Below are positions 41,798 to 51,808 of a stretch of DNA of 64,000 nt, piece after piece. The translations under genes and the position numbers were made by a program. The stretch lies in assembly GCF_000368065.1 (NCBI RefSeq), contig NZ_KB851200.1:2411204-2475203 (forward strand). The letters are read 5' to 3'. The stretch comes from Acinetobacter seifertii (GTDB taxonomy: Bacteria > Pseudomonadota > Gammaproteobacteria > Pseudomonadales > Moraxellaceae). Below the pieces are notes generated by a model. The model was not told where the DNA came from. It searched no databases and saw only the letters and a list, made by a program, of their open reading frames with translations. Each line of letters begins with the position of its first letter. The stretch's first letter is position 1.

Positions 41798-41863
41798 CAC
41801 CTATTCTAAAAAAAAGTTAAAAATCCTTATCAAATGTATATTTAACAAGCATTTTGAGGTTTT

Positions 41864-42928
41864 TTAACGTTTTAAAGATGCACTAAAGGCTAACATTCGA
41901 TCTAAAGGCATTTTGGCACGTTCAGCCAGCGCTGGATCAACGTGTATTTCCTGATCACCTTTTTGTAAAACTTCTAAAATTCCGTCAAGTTCATTCATTG
42001 CCATCCACGGACAGTGAGCACATGAACGACAAGTTGCCCCCTCACCCGCTGTTGGTGCTTCAACTAAAATCTTATTGGGTACCGCTTGCTGCATTTTATA
42101 GAAAATACCGCGGTCTGTTGCCACAATGAGTCTTTCATTTGGCAAAGTCTGCGCAGCTTTAATGAGTTGAGACGTACTACCTACCGCATCTGCAATTTCT
42201 ACAACTGATTCTGGCGACTCTGGATGTACCAATACAGCAGCGTCTGGATACAGTGCTTTCATGCTGGCAATACCACGTGCACGGAATTCTTCATGCACAA
42301 TACATGCACCATCCCAAAGCAACATATCTGCACCGGTTTTCTTTTGGATATAGCGACCTAAATGCTGATCTGGTGCCCAAATAATTTTTTCACCTAAGCT
42401 GTCTAGATGCTCAACAATTTCGACAGCACAGCTTGAAGTTACGACCCAATCTGCACGTGCTTTAACAGCAGCCGATGTGTTTGCATAAACAACTACAGTA
42501 TGGTCAGGATGTTGATCACAAAATGCTGTGAACTCATCAACTGGACAGCCCAAGTCGAGTGAACAAGTTGCTTCAAGTGTCGGCATTAAAATTGTTTTTT
42601 CAGGAGACAGAATTTTAGCTGTCTCCCCCATAAATTTAACCCCAGCAACGACTAATGTTGAGGCAGCATGATCGCGTCCAAAACGGGCCATTTCTAAAGA
42701 ATCAGAAACACATCCACCTGTTTTTTCAGCAAGCTCTTGTACTTCAGGGTCGCAATAGTAATGAGCAACAAGGACAGCATCACGTTTTTTGAGCTCTGCT
42801 TCGATCTGTGCAAACTTTTGTTGTTTTGCTTCTTCACTTAAGCGATTGTCTTTTGGCTCACCTAAACGGTCTAAATGCGCTTGTACAATGTTTTTTGCAT
42901 CGTTGGCAATTAAAGTCGCATCACTCAT
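41864..42928 (-). CDS. nadA: quinolinate synthase
   Basis: 354 aa. Condenses iminoaspartate with dihydroxyacetone phosphate to quinolinate in NAD synthesis, using a [4Fe-4S] cluster. The Cys ligands lie in [26 protein letters not shown] and [33 protein letters not shown] and [12 protein letters not shown] are family-typical. Cytosolic. It lies between the tRNA promoter and argJ and is probably a single-gene unit. Confidence 0.96.
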   Translation of the reverse strand: MSDATLIANDAKNIVQAHLDRLGEPKDNRLSEEAKQQKFAQIEAELKKRDAVLVAHYYCDPEVQELAEKTGGCVSDSLEMARFGRDHAASTLVVAGVKFMGETAKILSPEKTILMPTLEATCSLDLGCPVDEFTAFCDQHPDHTVVVYANTSAAVKARADWVVTSSCAVEIVEHLDSLGEKIIWAPDQHLGRYIQKKTGADMLLWDGACIVHEEFRARGIASMKALYPDAAVLVHPESPESVVEIADAVGSTSQLIKAAQTLPNERLIVATDRGIFYKMQQAVPNKILVEAPTAGEGATCRSCAHCPWMAMNELDGILEVLQKGDQEIHVDPALAERAKMPLDRMLAFSASLKR

Positions 42929-43040
42929 AAAACGTCTTCTCTATCCTTTATGCTGGCATACCTGCTCGCATATAACGTTACTGCTTAAATGATTTAATAG
43001 ATTGAATCATTTAATATCAAAAGTTGGGGCTAATAAAAAA

Positions 43041-43056
43041 GCCTCTTTGTCGAGGC
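43041..43056 (-). terminator. terminator of argJ
   Basis: GCCTC pairs with GAGGC around a short loop, followed by a T run on the minus strand (A run at 43035-43040). Confidence 0.75.
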
Positions 43057-43074
43057 TTGATTATAACTGAATAT

Positions 43075-44295
43075 TTACGAACGGTAATCTGCATTAATCT
43101 TGACATAGTCGTAAGATAAGTCGCATGTGTAGACCGTGTCTTTGGCTTGTCCGCGACCTAAGTCAACACGAATGGTAATTTCGGTTTGTGCCATAACGCG
43201 CGCACCAGCTTCTTCGGTATAGTCCTCTGCTGCACCACCATCTTTACAGATTTGTACGTCGTCTAGCCATACCTGAATTTTAGACACGTCTAAGTCTTTC
43301 ACTCCAGCATAACCAATTGCCGCTAAAATACGTCCCCAGTTCGGGTCAGATGCAAAAAGTGCAGTTTTAACGAGTGGAGAATGCGCAATGCTATACGCAA
43401 TGTCACAACATTCCTGAATGTTACCACCGCCCTCTACCGCAACAGTAATAAACTTAGTTGCACCTTCGCCATCACGAATAATTAACTGCGCTAAACGGTT
43501 CATAACACGAGCAAGTACTTCTAATACTTTCGCGTAGCGTGCATCGCTGTCTGATGTAATTTCAGCACCACCTGCCTGACCAGTCGCCACAAAAATACAA
43601 GAGTCATTTGTTGAAGTATCACCATCAATAGTAATACGGTTAAATGAATGCTCAACTGTGGTCTTTAATAGTTTTTGCACTAAATCGCGGCTAATAGGCG
43701 CATCTGTAGCAACAAAGCTCAGCATGGTTGCCATGTTTGGACGGATCATACCTGCGCCTTTACTAATACCTGTCATGGTATAAGTAATGCCATCAAGTTC
43801 AAATTGTTCAGATGCACCTTTAGGCACAGTGTCTGTCGTCATAATGCCAGTTGCAGCATCATTCCAAGCAGCCTCTTGTACGCTATTTAATGCAGGCTGA
43901 AGACCAGCAAGTAAACGCTCCATTGGAAGCTGCTCACCAATCACACCTGTAGAAAACGGAAGTACTTCAAAACTGTTCACACCAGCAAGCTCAGCTAACT
44001 TCGCGCAAGTGTCTTGGGCATTTTTTAAGCCTGTAGGTCCAGTACCCGCATTGGCATTACCTGTATTAATTACTAAATAACGAGGGTTGCCTTGTGCAAG
44101 ATGAGCTTTCGATACATGAACAGGTGCTGCACAGAATGCATTTTGGGTAAATACCCCAGCAACGTTTGAACCTTCTGCAAACTCAAAAATGACTAAATCT
44201 CGTCGGTTCTGGTAACGTACATATGCTTCAGTTGAGCCAATTTTTACACCTTTTACCACATGCATTTGTGGCATTGTTACGTCGCCGACAGCCAT
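43075..44295 (-). CDS. argJ: ornithine acetyltransferase / N-acetylglutamate synthase
   Basis: 406 aa. Moves the acetyl group from acetylornithine to glutamate in the arginine pathway. It is made as a precursor that cuts itself before the Thr of [13 protein letters not shown]; the upstream KGAGMIRP is conserved. The N-terminal [20 protein letters not shown] and the [15 protein letters not shown] oxyanion element are also present. Whether it is bifunctional cannot be read here. Confidence 0.95.
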   Translation of the reverse strand: MAVGDVTMPQMHVVKGVKIGSTEAYVRYQNRRDLVIFEFAEGSNVAGVFTQNAFCAAPVHVSKAHLAQGNPRYLVINTGNANAGTGPTGLKNAQDTCAKLAELAGVNSFEVLPFSTGVIGEQLPMERLLAGLQPALNSVQEAAWNDAATGIMTTDTVPKGASEQFELDGITYTMTGISKGAGMIRPNMATMLSFVATDAPISRDLVQKLLKTTVEHSFNRITIDGDTSTNDSCIFVATGQAGGAEITSDSDARYAKVLEVLARVMNRLAQLIIRDGEGATKFITVAVEGGGNIQECCDIAYSIAHSPLVKTALFASDPNWGRILAAIGYAGVKDLDVSKIQVWLDDVQICKDGGAAEDYTEEAGARVMAQTEITIRVDLGRGQAKDTVYTCDLSYDYVKINADYRS

Positions 44296-44431
44296 TTTTA
44301 GAACATCCAGAGTTTGTTATGAAAAGATTAATATTTCAGAAAATAGCGATGTAACAAAACATGCTTTACATGAAATATCAGTGTTGACAGCTTATTAGAA
44401 AAGCCTGAAAAAATCGAGCGCTAAAAATAGC

Positions 44432-44911
44432 TTATTGTTGCTCTAATTTTAATAAAATATCTTTCTTATCAAGACCACCCGCAAAACCGACCAAGGCGCC
44501 GCCTGCCCCAATGACTCGGTGACAAGGTGCAATAATTGAAATCGGGTTTTTACCGTTGGCAGCACCTACTGCACGCACGGCTTTTTCATTGCCAATTTGA
44601 ACAGCAATCTCTTTATAACTTCTTGTTTCACCATAGGGAATACTGAGTAATGTCGCCCACACCTGCTTTTGAAATGCTGTACCTTCAAAATCTAATGGCA
44701 AGCTAAACTCGCGGCGTGTACCGTCAAAGTATTCTTTTAACTGTTGCTCAGTTTTTAATAAAACTGGATGCTCAGTTTGTTCGACCAGCTCTGCTAGTCG
44801 AACACGTTTTGGATTTTCATTGTCCCAAAGTACTGCCACCAAAGCATTTTCATTCGCAACTAGCTTTAATTGCCCAACAGGCGAATTGATATACTTATAA
44901 GACAGCAACAT
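44432..44911 (-). CDS. ogt: methylated-DNA--protein-cysteine methyltransferase
   Basis: 159 aa. Removes methyl groups from O6-methylguanine onto its own Cys. The active site PCHRVIG lies near residue 127, preceded by VGAANGKNPISII. IPYGETRSYKEIA is the recognition-helix region. Twelve bases from the next upstream gene (the exporter), and possibly co-transcribed. Confidence 0.94.
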   Translation of the reverse strand: MLLSYKYINSPVGQLKLVANENALVAVLWDNENPKRVRLAELVEQTEHPVLLKTEQQLKEYFDGTRREFSLPLDFEGTAFQKQVWATLLSIPYGETRSYKEIAVQIGNEKAVRAVGAANGKNPISIIAPCHRVIGAGGALVGFAGGLDKKDILLKLEQQ

Positions 44912-44922
44912 ACTTTATCCTT

Positions 44923-45252
44923 TTAAGATGGAGACGAAATTTTCATTAGAACCAGTCCCGATACAATCAGTACAGCGGCAATCATTCTCATCGCACCAAT
45001 AGGTTCATGAAGAAAAAATATACCCACTAAAAATGATCCAATTGCACCTATGCCTGTCCAAACCGTATAAGCAGTACCAAGGGGTAGAGTTTTCATTGAT
45101 ATTGAAAGCAGAACTACACTCAAAATCATAAAAACTACGGTAATAATACTAGGGGTTAAACGTGTAAAACCTTCAGACATTTTCATAGAATATGCCCAAA
45201 TGATTTCAAATACACCTGCTAAAATTAAAATAGCCCAAGCCATAACATTCAC
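44923..45252 (-). CDS. gdx: guanidinium exporter of the SMR family
   Basis: 109 aa with four membrane helices. Gdx (formerly SugE) exports guanidinium ions in exchange for protons. The conserved Glu is in LAGVFEIIWAYSMK (residue about 16), and LGTAYTVWTGIGAIG is the SugE/Gdx signature, rather than the EmrE type. A guanidine-II riboswitch just upstream confirms the substrate. Confidence 0.94.
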   Translation of the reverse strand: MNVMAWAILILAGVFEIIWAYSMKMSEGFTRLTPSIITVVFMILSVVLLSISMKTLPLGTAYTVWTGIGAIGSFLVGIFFLHEPIGAMRMIAAVLIVSGLVLMKISSPS

Positions 45253-45261
45253 TAATTTTTA

Positions 45262-45318
45262 TAGTGTCAGGTCGTCCTGACATGATTACCCATTATGGGG
45301 GAGGTCGTTCCTCCTTAT
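45262..45318 (-). promoter_or_regulatory. guanidine-II (mini-ykkC) riboswitch
   Basis: On the minus strand two hairpins carry the diagnostic ACGA loop: GGAGG-AACGA-CCTCC (45314-45300) and TGTCAGG-ACGA-CCTGACA (45282-45265). They lie 17 bases apart and end 13 bases before the exporter ATG. Two small ACGR-loop hairpins define this riboswitch class, which raises expression when guanidine is bound. Confidence 0.95.
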
Positions 45319-45392
45319 GTGAAGACTCAGTTTACTTTAAAATAAAAAATCTAGGCAAACCCGAACTCAAGTTCACCTTTAATCTATAAATC

Positions 45393-46385
45393 TTATTCAT
45401 TTTTGAGTTGTAAGATTTTCCGAGCACCATTTAAAACAAACAAAACAATAATTAACCCAATTATGAGATCAGGATAACGAGAGCCAGTAATTGCAACCAA
45501 TATTCCCGCAATAATGACACCTAAGTTTACGATGACATCATTTGCAGAAAATATATAACTCGCCTTCATATGTGCCCCACTCTCCTTATGGTCTCTCATT
45601 AAATAAAGGCAACTAATATTGGCTGCAAGAGCTAATCCGCCAATTAAAATCATGAGAATTGAAACAGGTTCACTGCCGTATATAAAACGACGTAGTACAT
45701 CAACTAACACAATCATGGCTAAGCCAAACTGAAACCATCCGGAAATATGTGCAGCCTTTAACTGAGCATTGAGGTTTTTACTTACCACAAATAAAGCAAT
45801 TCCATAAATTGCCGCATCTGCAAACATATCGAGTGAGTCAGCAATTAACCCTGTTGATGACGCAATAATGCCCGCCATAAATTCGATGAAAAACATCACA
45901 GCATTAATGAGTAACAACCATTGTAAAACCTGTTTTTGTGCTGCATGGTTTGAAGAAGTAGTACGCACTTTTTTAGGCTTTTCAACGGGTTCATAGTGTG
46001 GCTGCGTTTGCTGTAACTCAGCCCCTAAACCTAGGCGTTGCAGGCTTTGGGTAATTTTTTCAGCTGCTGTACTGTGATATACCGCTAAATGACGAGTAGG
46101 TAAATCAAATTCAAGTTCTTGAATATGTTCAGCATAAGGTGCTAAAGCCATTCGCACCATTTGCTCTTCTGCTGCGCAATCCATGTGAGGAATATGGTAA
46201 TAACTCACCCATTGGATTTTATTCGCCATAGGTTCACTCGGCATAGAATAGTCCTGAGTTGCTACGCTTGAGCACCCACAGCTTTTATTTACATTTATTT
46301 GATTCTCTTGTTTTTCTAAAGCCATCTTTGCACCATAACTGACACAAAAAAACAATGCCATCAGTATAAACCAATGGCATGTCAT
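45393..46385 (-). CDS. cation diffusion facilitator with N-terminal metal-binding domain
   Basis: 330 aa. A soluble HMA-like domain (YYHIPHMDCAAEEQMVRMAL) with a single Cys precedes six membrane helices (from about 155). The transport motif is ADSLDMFADA in helix 2 and SANDVIVN in helix 5, as in CzcD-type Zn/Co/Cd exporters. Cys-rich NKSCGCSS lies near the N-terminus. The ATG at 46325 is an alternative start giving 310 aa; the longer form would add a membrane helix. It lies 23 bases after copB and is probably part of the copper operon. Confidence 0.88.
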   Translation of the reverse strand: MTCHWFILMALFFCVSYGAKMALEKQENQINVNKSCGCSSVATQDYSMPSEPMANKIQWVSYYHIPHMDCAAEEQMVRMALAPYAEHIQELEFDLPTRHLAVYHSTAAEKITQSLQRLGLGAELQQTQPHYEPVEKPKKVRTTSSNHAAQKQVLQWLLLINAVMFFIEFMAGIIASSTGLIADSLDMFADAAIYGIALFVVSKNLNAQLKAAHISGWFQFGLAMIVLVDVLRRFIYGSEPVSILMILIGGLALAANISCLYLMRDHKESGAHMKASYIFSANDVIVNLGVIIAGILVAITGSRYPDLIIGLIIVLFVLNGARKILQLKNE

Positions 46386-46408
46386 TAAGCTTAATTTTTG
46401 TTCGGCAA

Positions 46409-47164
46409 TTAAAACTTAAGTGTTAACCCTGCACCATAATACCAACCATGTTCAGAGTCTGTTCCAGTTTGCCAAGCAGTTTGTTTTAGACCTTTTTCAT
46501 AACCATAACCGACATCAACAAATGGCATGACCTTTTTATTGATTTCATAACGGGTTTGAAAACCTGCCTGCAAACTCGATAATCCCGTTTTACTGGCATA
46601 GCGAGATTCATCTTGCAAAACAACATTTGCTTTTAAATAGGGCTTACCAATCAACTTTTGGGTAAAGAGTAAGTCTCTTTCCGTTTCTAAACTTAACTTC
46701 CATAACTGATCTTCACCTGCATAAAGATAGGTATCAGTTTCAAAAAAGTAAGGTGCCATGCCGTGTAAGCCCACTACACCAGCCCAGCGATCTTGCTTTT
46801 CATCTTCCCGCTGTAAACGTTCGTAGTTTACCCCAGCCTGTACATCCCAATAGTCGGCAACATTGCGGCTATAAAGTACTGAACCACCATAATTAGCATC
46901 TTCCGACTCAGCTTTTTCAACATGGGCTTTAATGAACAGTTTATTTTCATCAGTTCCCACCCAACTTTCTAATTCAGAAGAAAAACGTCCTTCTCCTTCT
47001 TCATTTTGAGTCCAACCAGAATCAATTTTTGTTGCTTGATAAACCTGTCCACCATGTTCACGTAAATGATCATGAGTTAAAGGTTCTTGAGCAAAAGCAA
47101 ATATAGATATACCCGAGAAAGCACCGCAACATATCATTTGAGAAAATAACTTAGTGATGCGCAT
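46409..47164 (-). CDS. copB: copper resistance outer-membrane protein CopB
   Basis: 251 aa with a signal peptide (cleavage after SIFAFA). CopB/PcoB family: THDHLREHGGQVYQ, then WVGTDENKLFIKAHVEKAE, and a beta-barrel C-terminus ending in Phe (YYGAGLTLKF). It helps remove copper across the outer membrane. GAAAGGAG precedes the ATG at 47164. The start overlaps the end of copA by 14 bases. Confidence 0.92.
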   Translation of the reverse strand: MRITKLFSQMICCGAFSGISIFAFAQEPLTHDHLREHGGQVYQATKIDSGWTQNEEGEGRFSSELESWVGTDENKLFIKAHVEKAESEDANYGGSVLYSRNVADYWDVQAGVNYERLQREDEKQDRWAGVVGLHGMAPYFFETDTYLYAGEDQLWKLSLETERDLLFTQKLIGKPYLKANVVLQDESRYASKTGLSSLQAGFQTRYEINKKVMPFVDVGYGYEKGLKQTAWQTGTDSEHGWYYGAGLTLKF

Positions 47165-49223
47165 GACTAGCTCCTTTCTCATTTTCAGATTGAACGATTG
47201 ACTGTGATTGAACTGGTTGTTGGCTGTCATTTACTTGAGCCACAATCAACTTATTCATCATTCCAGCACTCATGTGATAAAGCAGATGGCAATGAATCGC
47301 CCATTCTCCTAAAGCATCGGCTGTCAATAACGCAGTAACTGTCTTTCCTGGTGGAACAATAACGGTATGTTTATTTGGTAAGTTTTCAGCTTGTTGACCA
47401 TTTTCTAATTGCATAAACATGCCATGTAAATGCATTGGATGGGCCATCATGCTGTCATTCACGAACTTCAAGCGAATACGTTCGCCATACTTAACTTGTA
47501 ATGGCGCAGCTTCGTTAAATTTCTTGCCATTAATGGTCCAGATATAACGCTCCATGTTGCCGCCTAAACGAATAACAAGCTCTCGTTCTGGCGCACGTGT
47601 GTCTGGCTGAGATGTTAAAGATTGCAAATCACTATATTGCAGCGCTTTCATACCCTCTGGTGTCGAAGCATTTGCCCAGCCATAAACGGGCTCATCCTTT
47701 TGAGTATTATTCTCAGATTGCTCAGGCATCTCATGCTTCATATTCATCATGGCGTGATCATGTTCACTAGACGAAATTGCCTGCATATCATGTTTCATTT
47801 CAGGCATGGCCGACATATCGTGCTTCATGTGCATCATAGAGTGATCATGTTCGTCAGATGACATATTTTTCATGTCATGGCTCATGTTCATTATTGTGTG
47901 ATCATGATTAGTCTGCCCCTCTTCTTTTTTCATTTCAGGCATGGCCGACATGTCATGCTTCATTTGCATCATAGAATGATCATGTTGGCCAGATGACATA
48001 TTTTTCATGCCATGGCTCATATTCATCATTGCATGATCATGATTAGTCTGGCTCTCTTCTTTTTTCATTTCAGGCATAGCCGACATATCGTGTTGCATGT
48101 TCATTTGATGGCCAGCATGTTCATCACTTGCCCTATTGCCATGACTCATGCCCATATCATCCATGGTTAGCAAAGAACGTGGACGTGGCTGCGGCATTTG
48201 AATTGACTCTACAGCCTGCGTATTTTCATTGTGCAAAGTCCCAATGGCAAAACCACTGCGGTCAATAGACTCTGCTTCAATCTGATAATTTGGCTGTTTA
48301 GGCTCTACAATGACATCGTAGGTTTCAGCTGTACCAATACGAAACTCGTCAATTGCTACAGGCTTAACTGGCTGCCCGTCTGCACTTACAACAGTCATTT
48401 TCAAATTTGGAATTCTGACATCAAAAAATGACATTGCCGATGCGTTAATAAATCGTAATCGAACCTTATCGCCAGCTTTAAAATTACCTATCCAGTTTTG
48501 CTGAGGTGTCTTGCCATTAACTAAGAACGTATAACCCGTCACATCAGACATATCGGTTTTTAACATCCGCATCTGATTCCACATCGAACGATCTTGCCAA
48601 GTTGCTTTTAAACCTTGTGTTTTGACTTGCTTCAAAACATCAGATACGGTTTCACGGCGATTTTGATAATACTCAGCAGATTTCTTCAAATTCTTCATAA
48701 TGCTATCGCTAGAAGAATTATGAAAATCTGAAAGCATCACCACATAATCACGATCAGTTTTTTCATGTGCAGCTACGGGTATTTTCCCTTTTGGATAAAT
48801 CACGAGCGGGCCATATAAACCATCCTGCTCTTGGCCTTTACTATGGGCGTGATACCAATAAGTGCCGTTTTGTTTCACCTTAAAGCGGTAAATAAAATCT
48901 CCGTTTGGCGCGATTCCTTTAAAACCATTGAAACCCGGTACGCCATCCATTAACCCTGGTAGTAACAACCCATGCCAATGCAAAGACGTATCTTGATTCT
49001 TTAATTGGTTATGAACATGAATAACAGCCTCATCTCCTTCCTCAAACTCAAGGAGTGGTGCTGTAAACTTGCCATTTACGGTAATTCGTTTAAGCGGCTG
49101 ACCGGTAACATTGACCTGTTGTTCATTAATATTAAGGTGATATTCCTTAATTGCCGCGAGAGTCCATGGTGAAACCAATAGACCAAATACAGCGACGAGG
49201 CTGCTAATTGTTTTATGAGACAT
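47151..49223 (-). CDS. copA: periplasmic multicopper oxidase CopA
   Basis: 690 aa. Oxidises Cu(I) to the less harmful Cu(II) in the periplasm. A signal peptide spans residues 1-24. The copper sites are LHWHGLLLPG, TYWYHAHSKGQ, HPMHLHGMFM and WAIHCHLLYHM. Between the second and third cupredoxin domains (about 345-515) lies a Met/His-rich insert with tandem 45-residue repeats (MKHDMSAMPEM...HDHSMM), expected to bind Cu(I). Confidence 0.95.
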   Translation of the reverse strand: MSHKTISSLVAVFGLLVSPWTLAAIKEYHLNINEQQVNVTGQPLKRITVNGKFTAPLLEFEEGDEAVIHVHNQLKNQDTSLHWHGLLLPGLMDGVPGFNGFKGIAPNGDFIYRFKVKQNGTYWYHAHSKGQEQDGLYGPLVIYPKGKIPVAAHEKTDRDYVVMLSDFHNSSSDSIMKNLKKSAEYYQNRRETVSDVLKQVKTQGLKATWQDRSMWNQMRMLKTDMSDVTGYTFLVNGKTPQQNWIGNFKAGDKVRLRFINASAMSFFDVRIPNLKMTVVSADGQPVKPVAIDEFRIGTAETYDVIVEPKQPNYQIEAESIDRSGFAIGTLHNENTQAVESIQMPQPRPRSLLTMDDMGMSHGNRASDEHAGHQMNMQHDMSAMPEMKKEESQTNHDHAMMNMSHGMKNMSSGQHDHSMMQMKHDMSAMPEMKKEEGQTNHDHTIMNMSHDMKNMSSDEHDHSMMHMKHDMSAMPEMKHDMQAISSSEHDHAMMNMKHEMPEQSENNTQKDEPVYGWANASTPEGMKALQYSDLQSLTSQPDTRAPERELVIRLGGNMERYIWTINGKKFNEAAPLQVKYGERIRLKFVNDSMMAHPMHLHGMFMQLENGQQAENLPNKHTVIVPPGKTVTALLTADALGEWAIHCHLLYHMSAGMMNKLIVAQVNDSQQPVQSQSIVQSENEKGASHAHH
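47700..48160 (-). repeat. 135-bp tandem repeats coding for the CopA Met/His insert
   Basis: About two and a half copies of a 135-bp unit (for example at 47813 and 47947) encoding MKHDMSAMPEM plus MNMSHxMKNMSS segments. The copies are very similar at DNA level, so unit number may vary by recombination. Confidence 0.75.
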
Positions 49224-49262
49224 TGCTGTAATCCTTTGAACTAAAAAATAAGTAAGAAAGGA

Positions 49263-49661
49263 TTAAGCTTTTGGAGGACGTAAGATTTCTTGCCAGTATC
49301 CGGCTAAATGTTGAGCCTGATAAATACTACTAAATTGAGATGAAATAGGAATAAATGATGTTTCAATATCTGGTACAGCTTGCTGTAAAGCCAGATTCAC
49401 CATTTGGCAATGGACTGGGTTACAGTCTTGGCAGTGTTCACCATGTTGATGAGAAACTTTAACCATAGATTGATGACATATCGCCTGATCATCAGCTTGA
49501 ACATGCATCGTGTGATGTGTCATTTGTTGACTATGGCATGGCATTGTATGAAGATCATGCTGCATAGGCATCTGAGCAACAGACACGCCACTCCACCCAA
49601 TGACCAAAGTCATTAGGAACACAAACCAAGCATACTTGCGTAAGTGTTGCAGCGTCATCAT
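49263..49661 (-). CDS. CopL-like copper-binding periplasmic protein
   Basis: A 132-aa protein with a signal peptide (about 1-29) and many His, Met and Cys: MQHDLHTMPCHSQQM, then HQHGEHCQDCNPVHCQM. It is first in the copper operon, 39 bases before copA. Similar CopL/DUF2946-type proteins are copper-responsive and precede copA in several bacteria. Role in sensing or binding copper is inferred. Confidence 0.75.
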   Translation of the reverse strand: MMTLQHLRKYAWFVFLMTLVIGWSGVSVAQMPMQHDLHTMPCHSQQMTHHTMHVQADDQAICHQSMVKVSHQHGEHCQDCNPVHCQMVNLALQQAVPDIETSFIPISSQFSSIYQAQHLAGYWQEILRPPKA

Positions 49662-49759
49662 TTATTGCCTTGAGCAATCCATTTACCTATGGGATATAAG
49701 CATAACCAAGTTTTAAAACAGATACAATTTTACATCTTAATTGATTGTTTTTATGGTCA

Positions 49760-50581
49760 TTAAGCAAACGGAGCTTGATGCTGAAGAATTAAATCAATCA
49801 CTTCTAATACACCTTCTCGTTCATTACTTACCGTTGTATAAGGTGCTACTGCTTTTAAAGCTTCAATAGCATTTTCAACCGCAAACCCATAACCAACTGC
49901 TTTAATCATCTGAATATCATTATTGTTATCGCCAATCGCAACCACTTGATTAGCTTCAATCTGCCATTTTTGCAATAATAGCTTCAAACCATGTGCTTTA
50001 TGTTGGTCCGGAAGTATCAAATCGATAAAACCAAAACCACTTGAAACAGGAACCAATATTTTATCTGCCACAAAACTTTGCTTCTGAAAATGTTCAAAAA
50101 TTGCAAAACTTTCGTTTTCCTGAGCAGTAAAAGTAATTTTACACACCAGATCATCTAACGTATAAAAGTCATCGATAACTGTCAGCTTCTCAAAATATCG
50201 AGCGACTTTAGCGTAGTCCTCTGCATTCATGCTGCTATGCACATAAGCGCTCTGTTTTCCACAGATCACCATAGTCGAGGTATACACAGAGTCAATCGCT
50301 TTTAGAATCTTACCAAACTGTTCTTTACTTAAATGGGCAAAAGCAATTTCTTGCCCTGCATCGACAACATGTGCCCCATTTTCTGCAATGAAAGCAATTT
50401 CATGATTAATTTCTGGAAAATAGGTCACAAGCTTTGCAAGTTGGTTACCGCTGGCCACCACAAAATGAATATTATTTTGTTTTAGTTGTTCATACTGTTT
50501 TAAAAAACGTGCTTTGTTGTACTGCTTCTTAGAATTAAGAAAAGTCCCATCCATATCTACCGCTAAAATTTTTACCGACAT
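49760..50581 (-). CDS. HAD-superfamily phosphatase, Cof type
   Basis: 273 aa. The catalytic motif VDMDGTFLNSKKQ at residues 8-20 has the nucleophile Asp. FVVASGNQLAK is motif 2, and AIGDNNNDIQMI is motif 4. A long C2 cap (about 85-190) places it in the Cof/YbiV/SupH group of sugar-phosphate or nucleotide-related phosphatases. Substrate unknown. Confidence 0.92.
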   Translation of the reverse strand: MSVKILAVDMDGTFLNSKKQYNKARFLKQYEQLKQNNIHFVVASGNQLAKLVTYFPEINHEIAFIAENGAHVVDAGQEIAFAHLSKEQFGKILKAIDSVYTSTMVICGKQSAYVHSSMNAEDYAKVARYFEKLTVIDDFYTLDDLVCKITFTAQENESFAIFEHFQKQSFVADKILVPVSSGFGFIDLILPDQHKAHGLKLLLQKWQIEANQVVAIGDNNNDIQMIKAVGYGFAVENAIEALKAVAPYTTVSNEREGVLEVIDLILQHQAPFA

Positions 50582-50769
50582 TAATTATCAAGATCTCTTA
50601 CTAAAAACTTATTAAAGCAAATTTAGCTTTACTTTTCATGACACTTTTACAGTTTTCTATCTATTATGTTTTAAAAGCTTTACACAGCTCTATCTCGTTT
50701 TTTGCACAGATTATTTTTTAGTAAAGCTCAATAAAAAATCAGGTAATAAAATATTCAATATGCGTAAAA

Positions 50770-50791
50770 AAAGAACGCCAAAACGTTCTTT
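50770..50791. terminator. bidirectional terminator between rpe and the HAD gene
   Basis: AAAGAACG pairs with CGTTCTTT around CCAAAA and is flanked by A and T runs. Lies in the 356-base gap downstream of rpe, past the DnaA-box-like array. Confidence 0.75.
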
Positions 50792-50840
50792 TTTCATAGC
50801 TTTTGTCTAGAGAATAAACGGTTGATCTAATTTTGTTTAT

Positions 50841-50909
50841 TTTACCAACATCTTATCCATACGGTTATCAACACAGTTATCCATACAGTTATAAACAAAG
50901 TTATCCACA
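50841..50909 (+). repeat. 12-bp tandem array of DnaA-box-like motifs
   Basis: Nine-base motifs start exactly every 12 bases at 50853, 50865, 50877, 50889 and 50901: TTATCCATA, TTATCAACA, TTATCCATA, TTATAAACA, TTATCCACA. A weaker copy (TTTACCAACA) precedes at 50841. The last is the perfect DnaA consensus; three others differ by one base. The array lies 29 bases past the rpe stop codon. Confidence 0.8.
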
Positions 50910-50937
50910 AGCCAACTCTATAAGCTAACACTTGTCT

Positions 50938-51624
50938 TTAAGCGTCTACACTACCTACTTTAGCAAGCTCTGCACGCATTTGATCAATCACGACTTTATA
51001 ATCTGGTTGACCAAAAATTGCTGAACCAGCAACAAACATATCTGCACCCGCTTCTGCAATTTCACGAATATTTGCTGGGCCCACACCACCATCTACTTCT
51101 AAACGGATATCACGGCCACTTGCATCGATAATTTTGCGCGCTGCACGTAATTTTTCTAAAGTCATTGGAATGAACTTTTGTCCGCCAAAGCCAGGGTTTA
51201 CACTCATTATTAAAATTTGATCTACTTTATCAAGCACATAATCTAAATGGTGTAACGACGTTGCTGGGTTAAAGACTAAACCTGCTTTAGCACCACCAGA
51301 CTTAATCAGTTGTAATGAACGATCAATATGGTCAGATGCTTCTGGATGAAACGTAATGATATCTGCACCAGCTTCTAGGAAATCACCAATAATACGGTCA
51401 ACTGGAGACACCATTAAATGCACATCAATTGGAGCTTTAACACCATAGTTTTTTAGAGCCTTACATACACCAGCACCAAAAGTTAAGTTTGGAACGTAGT
51501 GATTATCCATCACGTCAAAATGCACTACATCTGCACCTGCAGCTAACACTTTGTCTACATCTTCGCCTAAACGAGCAAAATCGGCAGATAAAATAGAAGG
51601 AGCAATCAAATAAGGCTTGGACAT
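50938..51624 (-). CDS. rpe: ribulose-phosphate 3-epimerase
   Basis: 228 aa. Interconverts ribulose 5-phosphate and xylulose 5-phosphate in the pentose phosphate pathway. [39 protein letters not shown] and [14 protein letters not shown] are the TIM-barrel metal and phosphate motifs. Cytosolic. Confidence 0.96.
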   Translation of the reverse strand: MSKPYLIAPSILSADFARLGEDVDKVLAAGADVVHFDVMDNHYVPNLTFGAGVCKALKNYGVKAPIDVHLMVSPVDRIIGDFLEAGADIITFHPEASDHIDRSLQLIKSGGAKAGLVFNPATSLHHLDYVLDKVDQILIMSVNPGFGGQKFIPMTLEKLRAARKIIDASGRDIRLEVDGGVGPANIREIAEAGADMFVAGSAIFGQPDYKVVIDQMRAELAKVGSVDA

Positions 51625-51808
51625 AGGTGGATGACCTGGCTAGAAATTTAAGGAGAGGCTGAAAATTATAACAAAAAAGAACCTCCTTGACCCGCTCTTC
51701 CTTGCCTAAATCACAACATTTCAAGCATGCAACGTAACGTTGCTATTATAGAATGCCAAGTGCCATACGAATTTGTTAAGGTACATTAAACCAATGTGAG
51801 GATTGATA

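Noticed and set aside
47622..47861. 79-aa plus-strand ORF rich in His and Met-like repeats
   Set aside because: Antisense shadow of the CopA Met/His repeat.
50841..50909. DnaA-box array as the chromosomal origin oriC
   Set aside because: No dnaA, dnaN, gidA or similar gene is near, and no AT-rich unwinding element with the expected layout was recognised.
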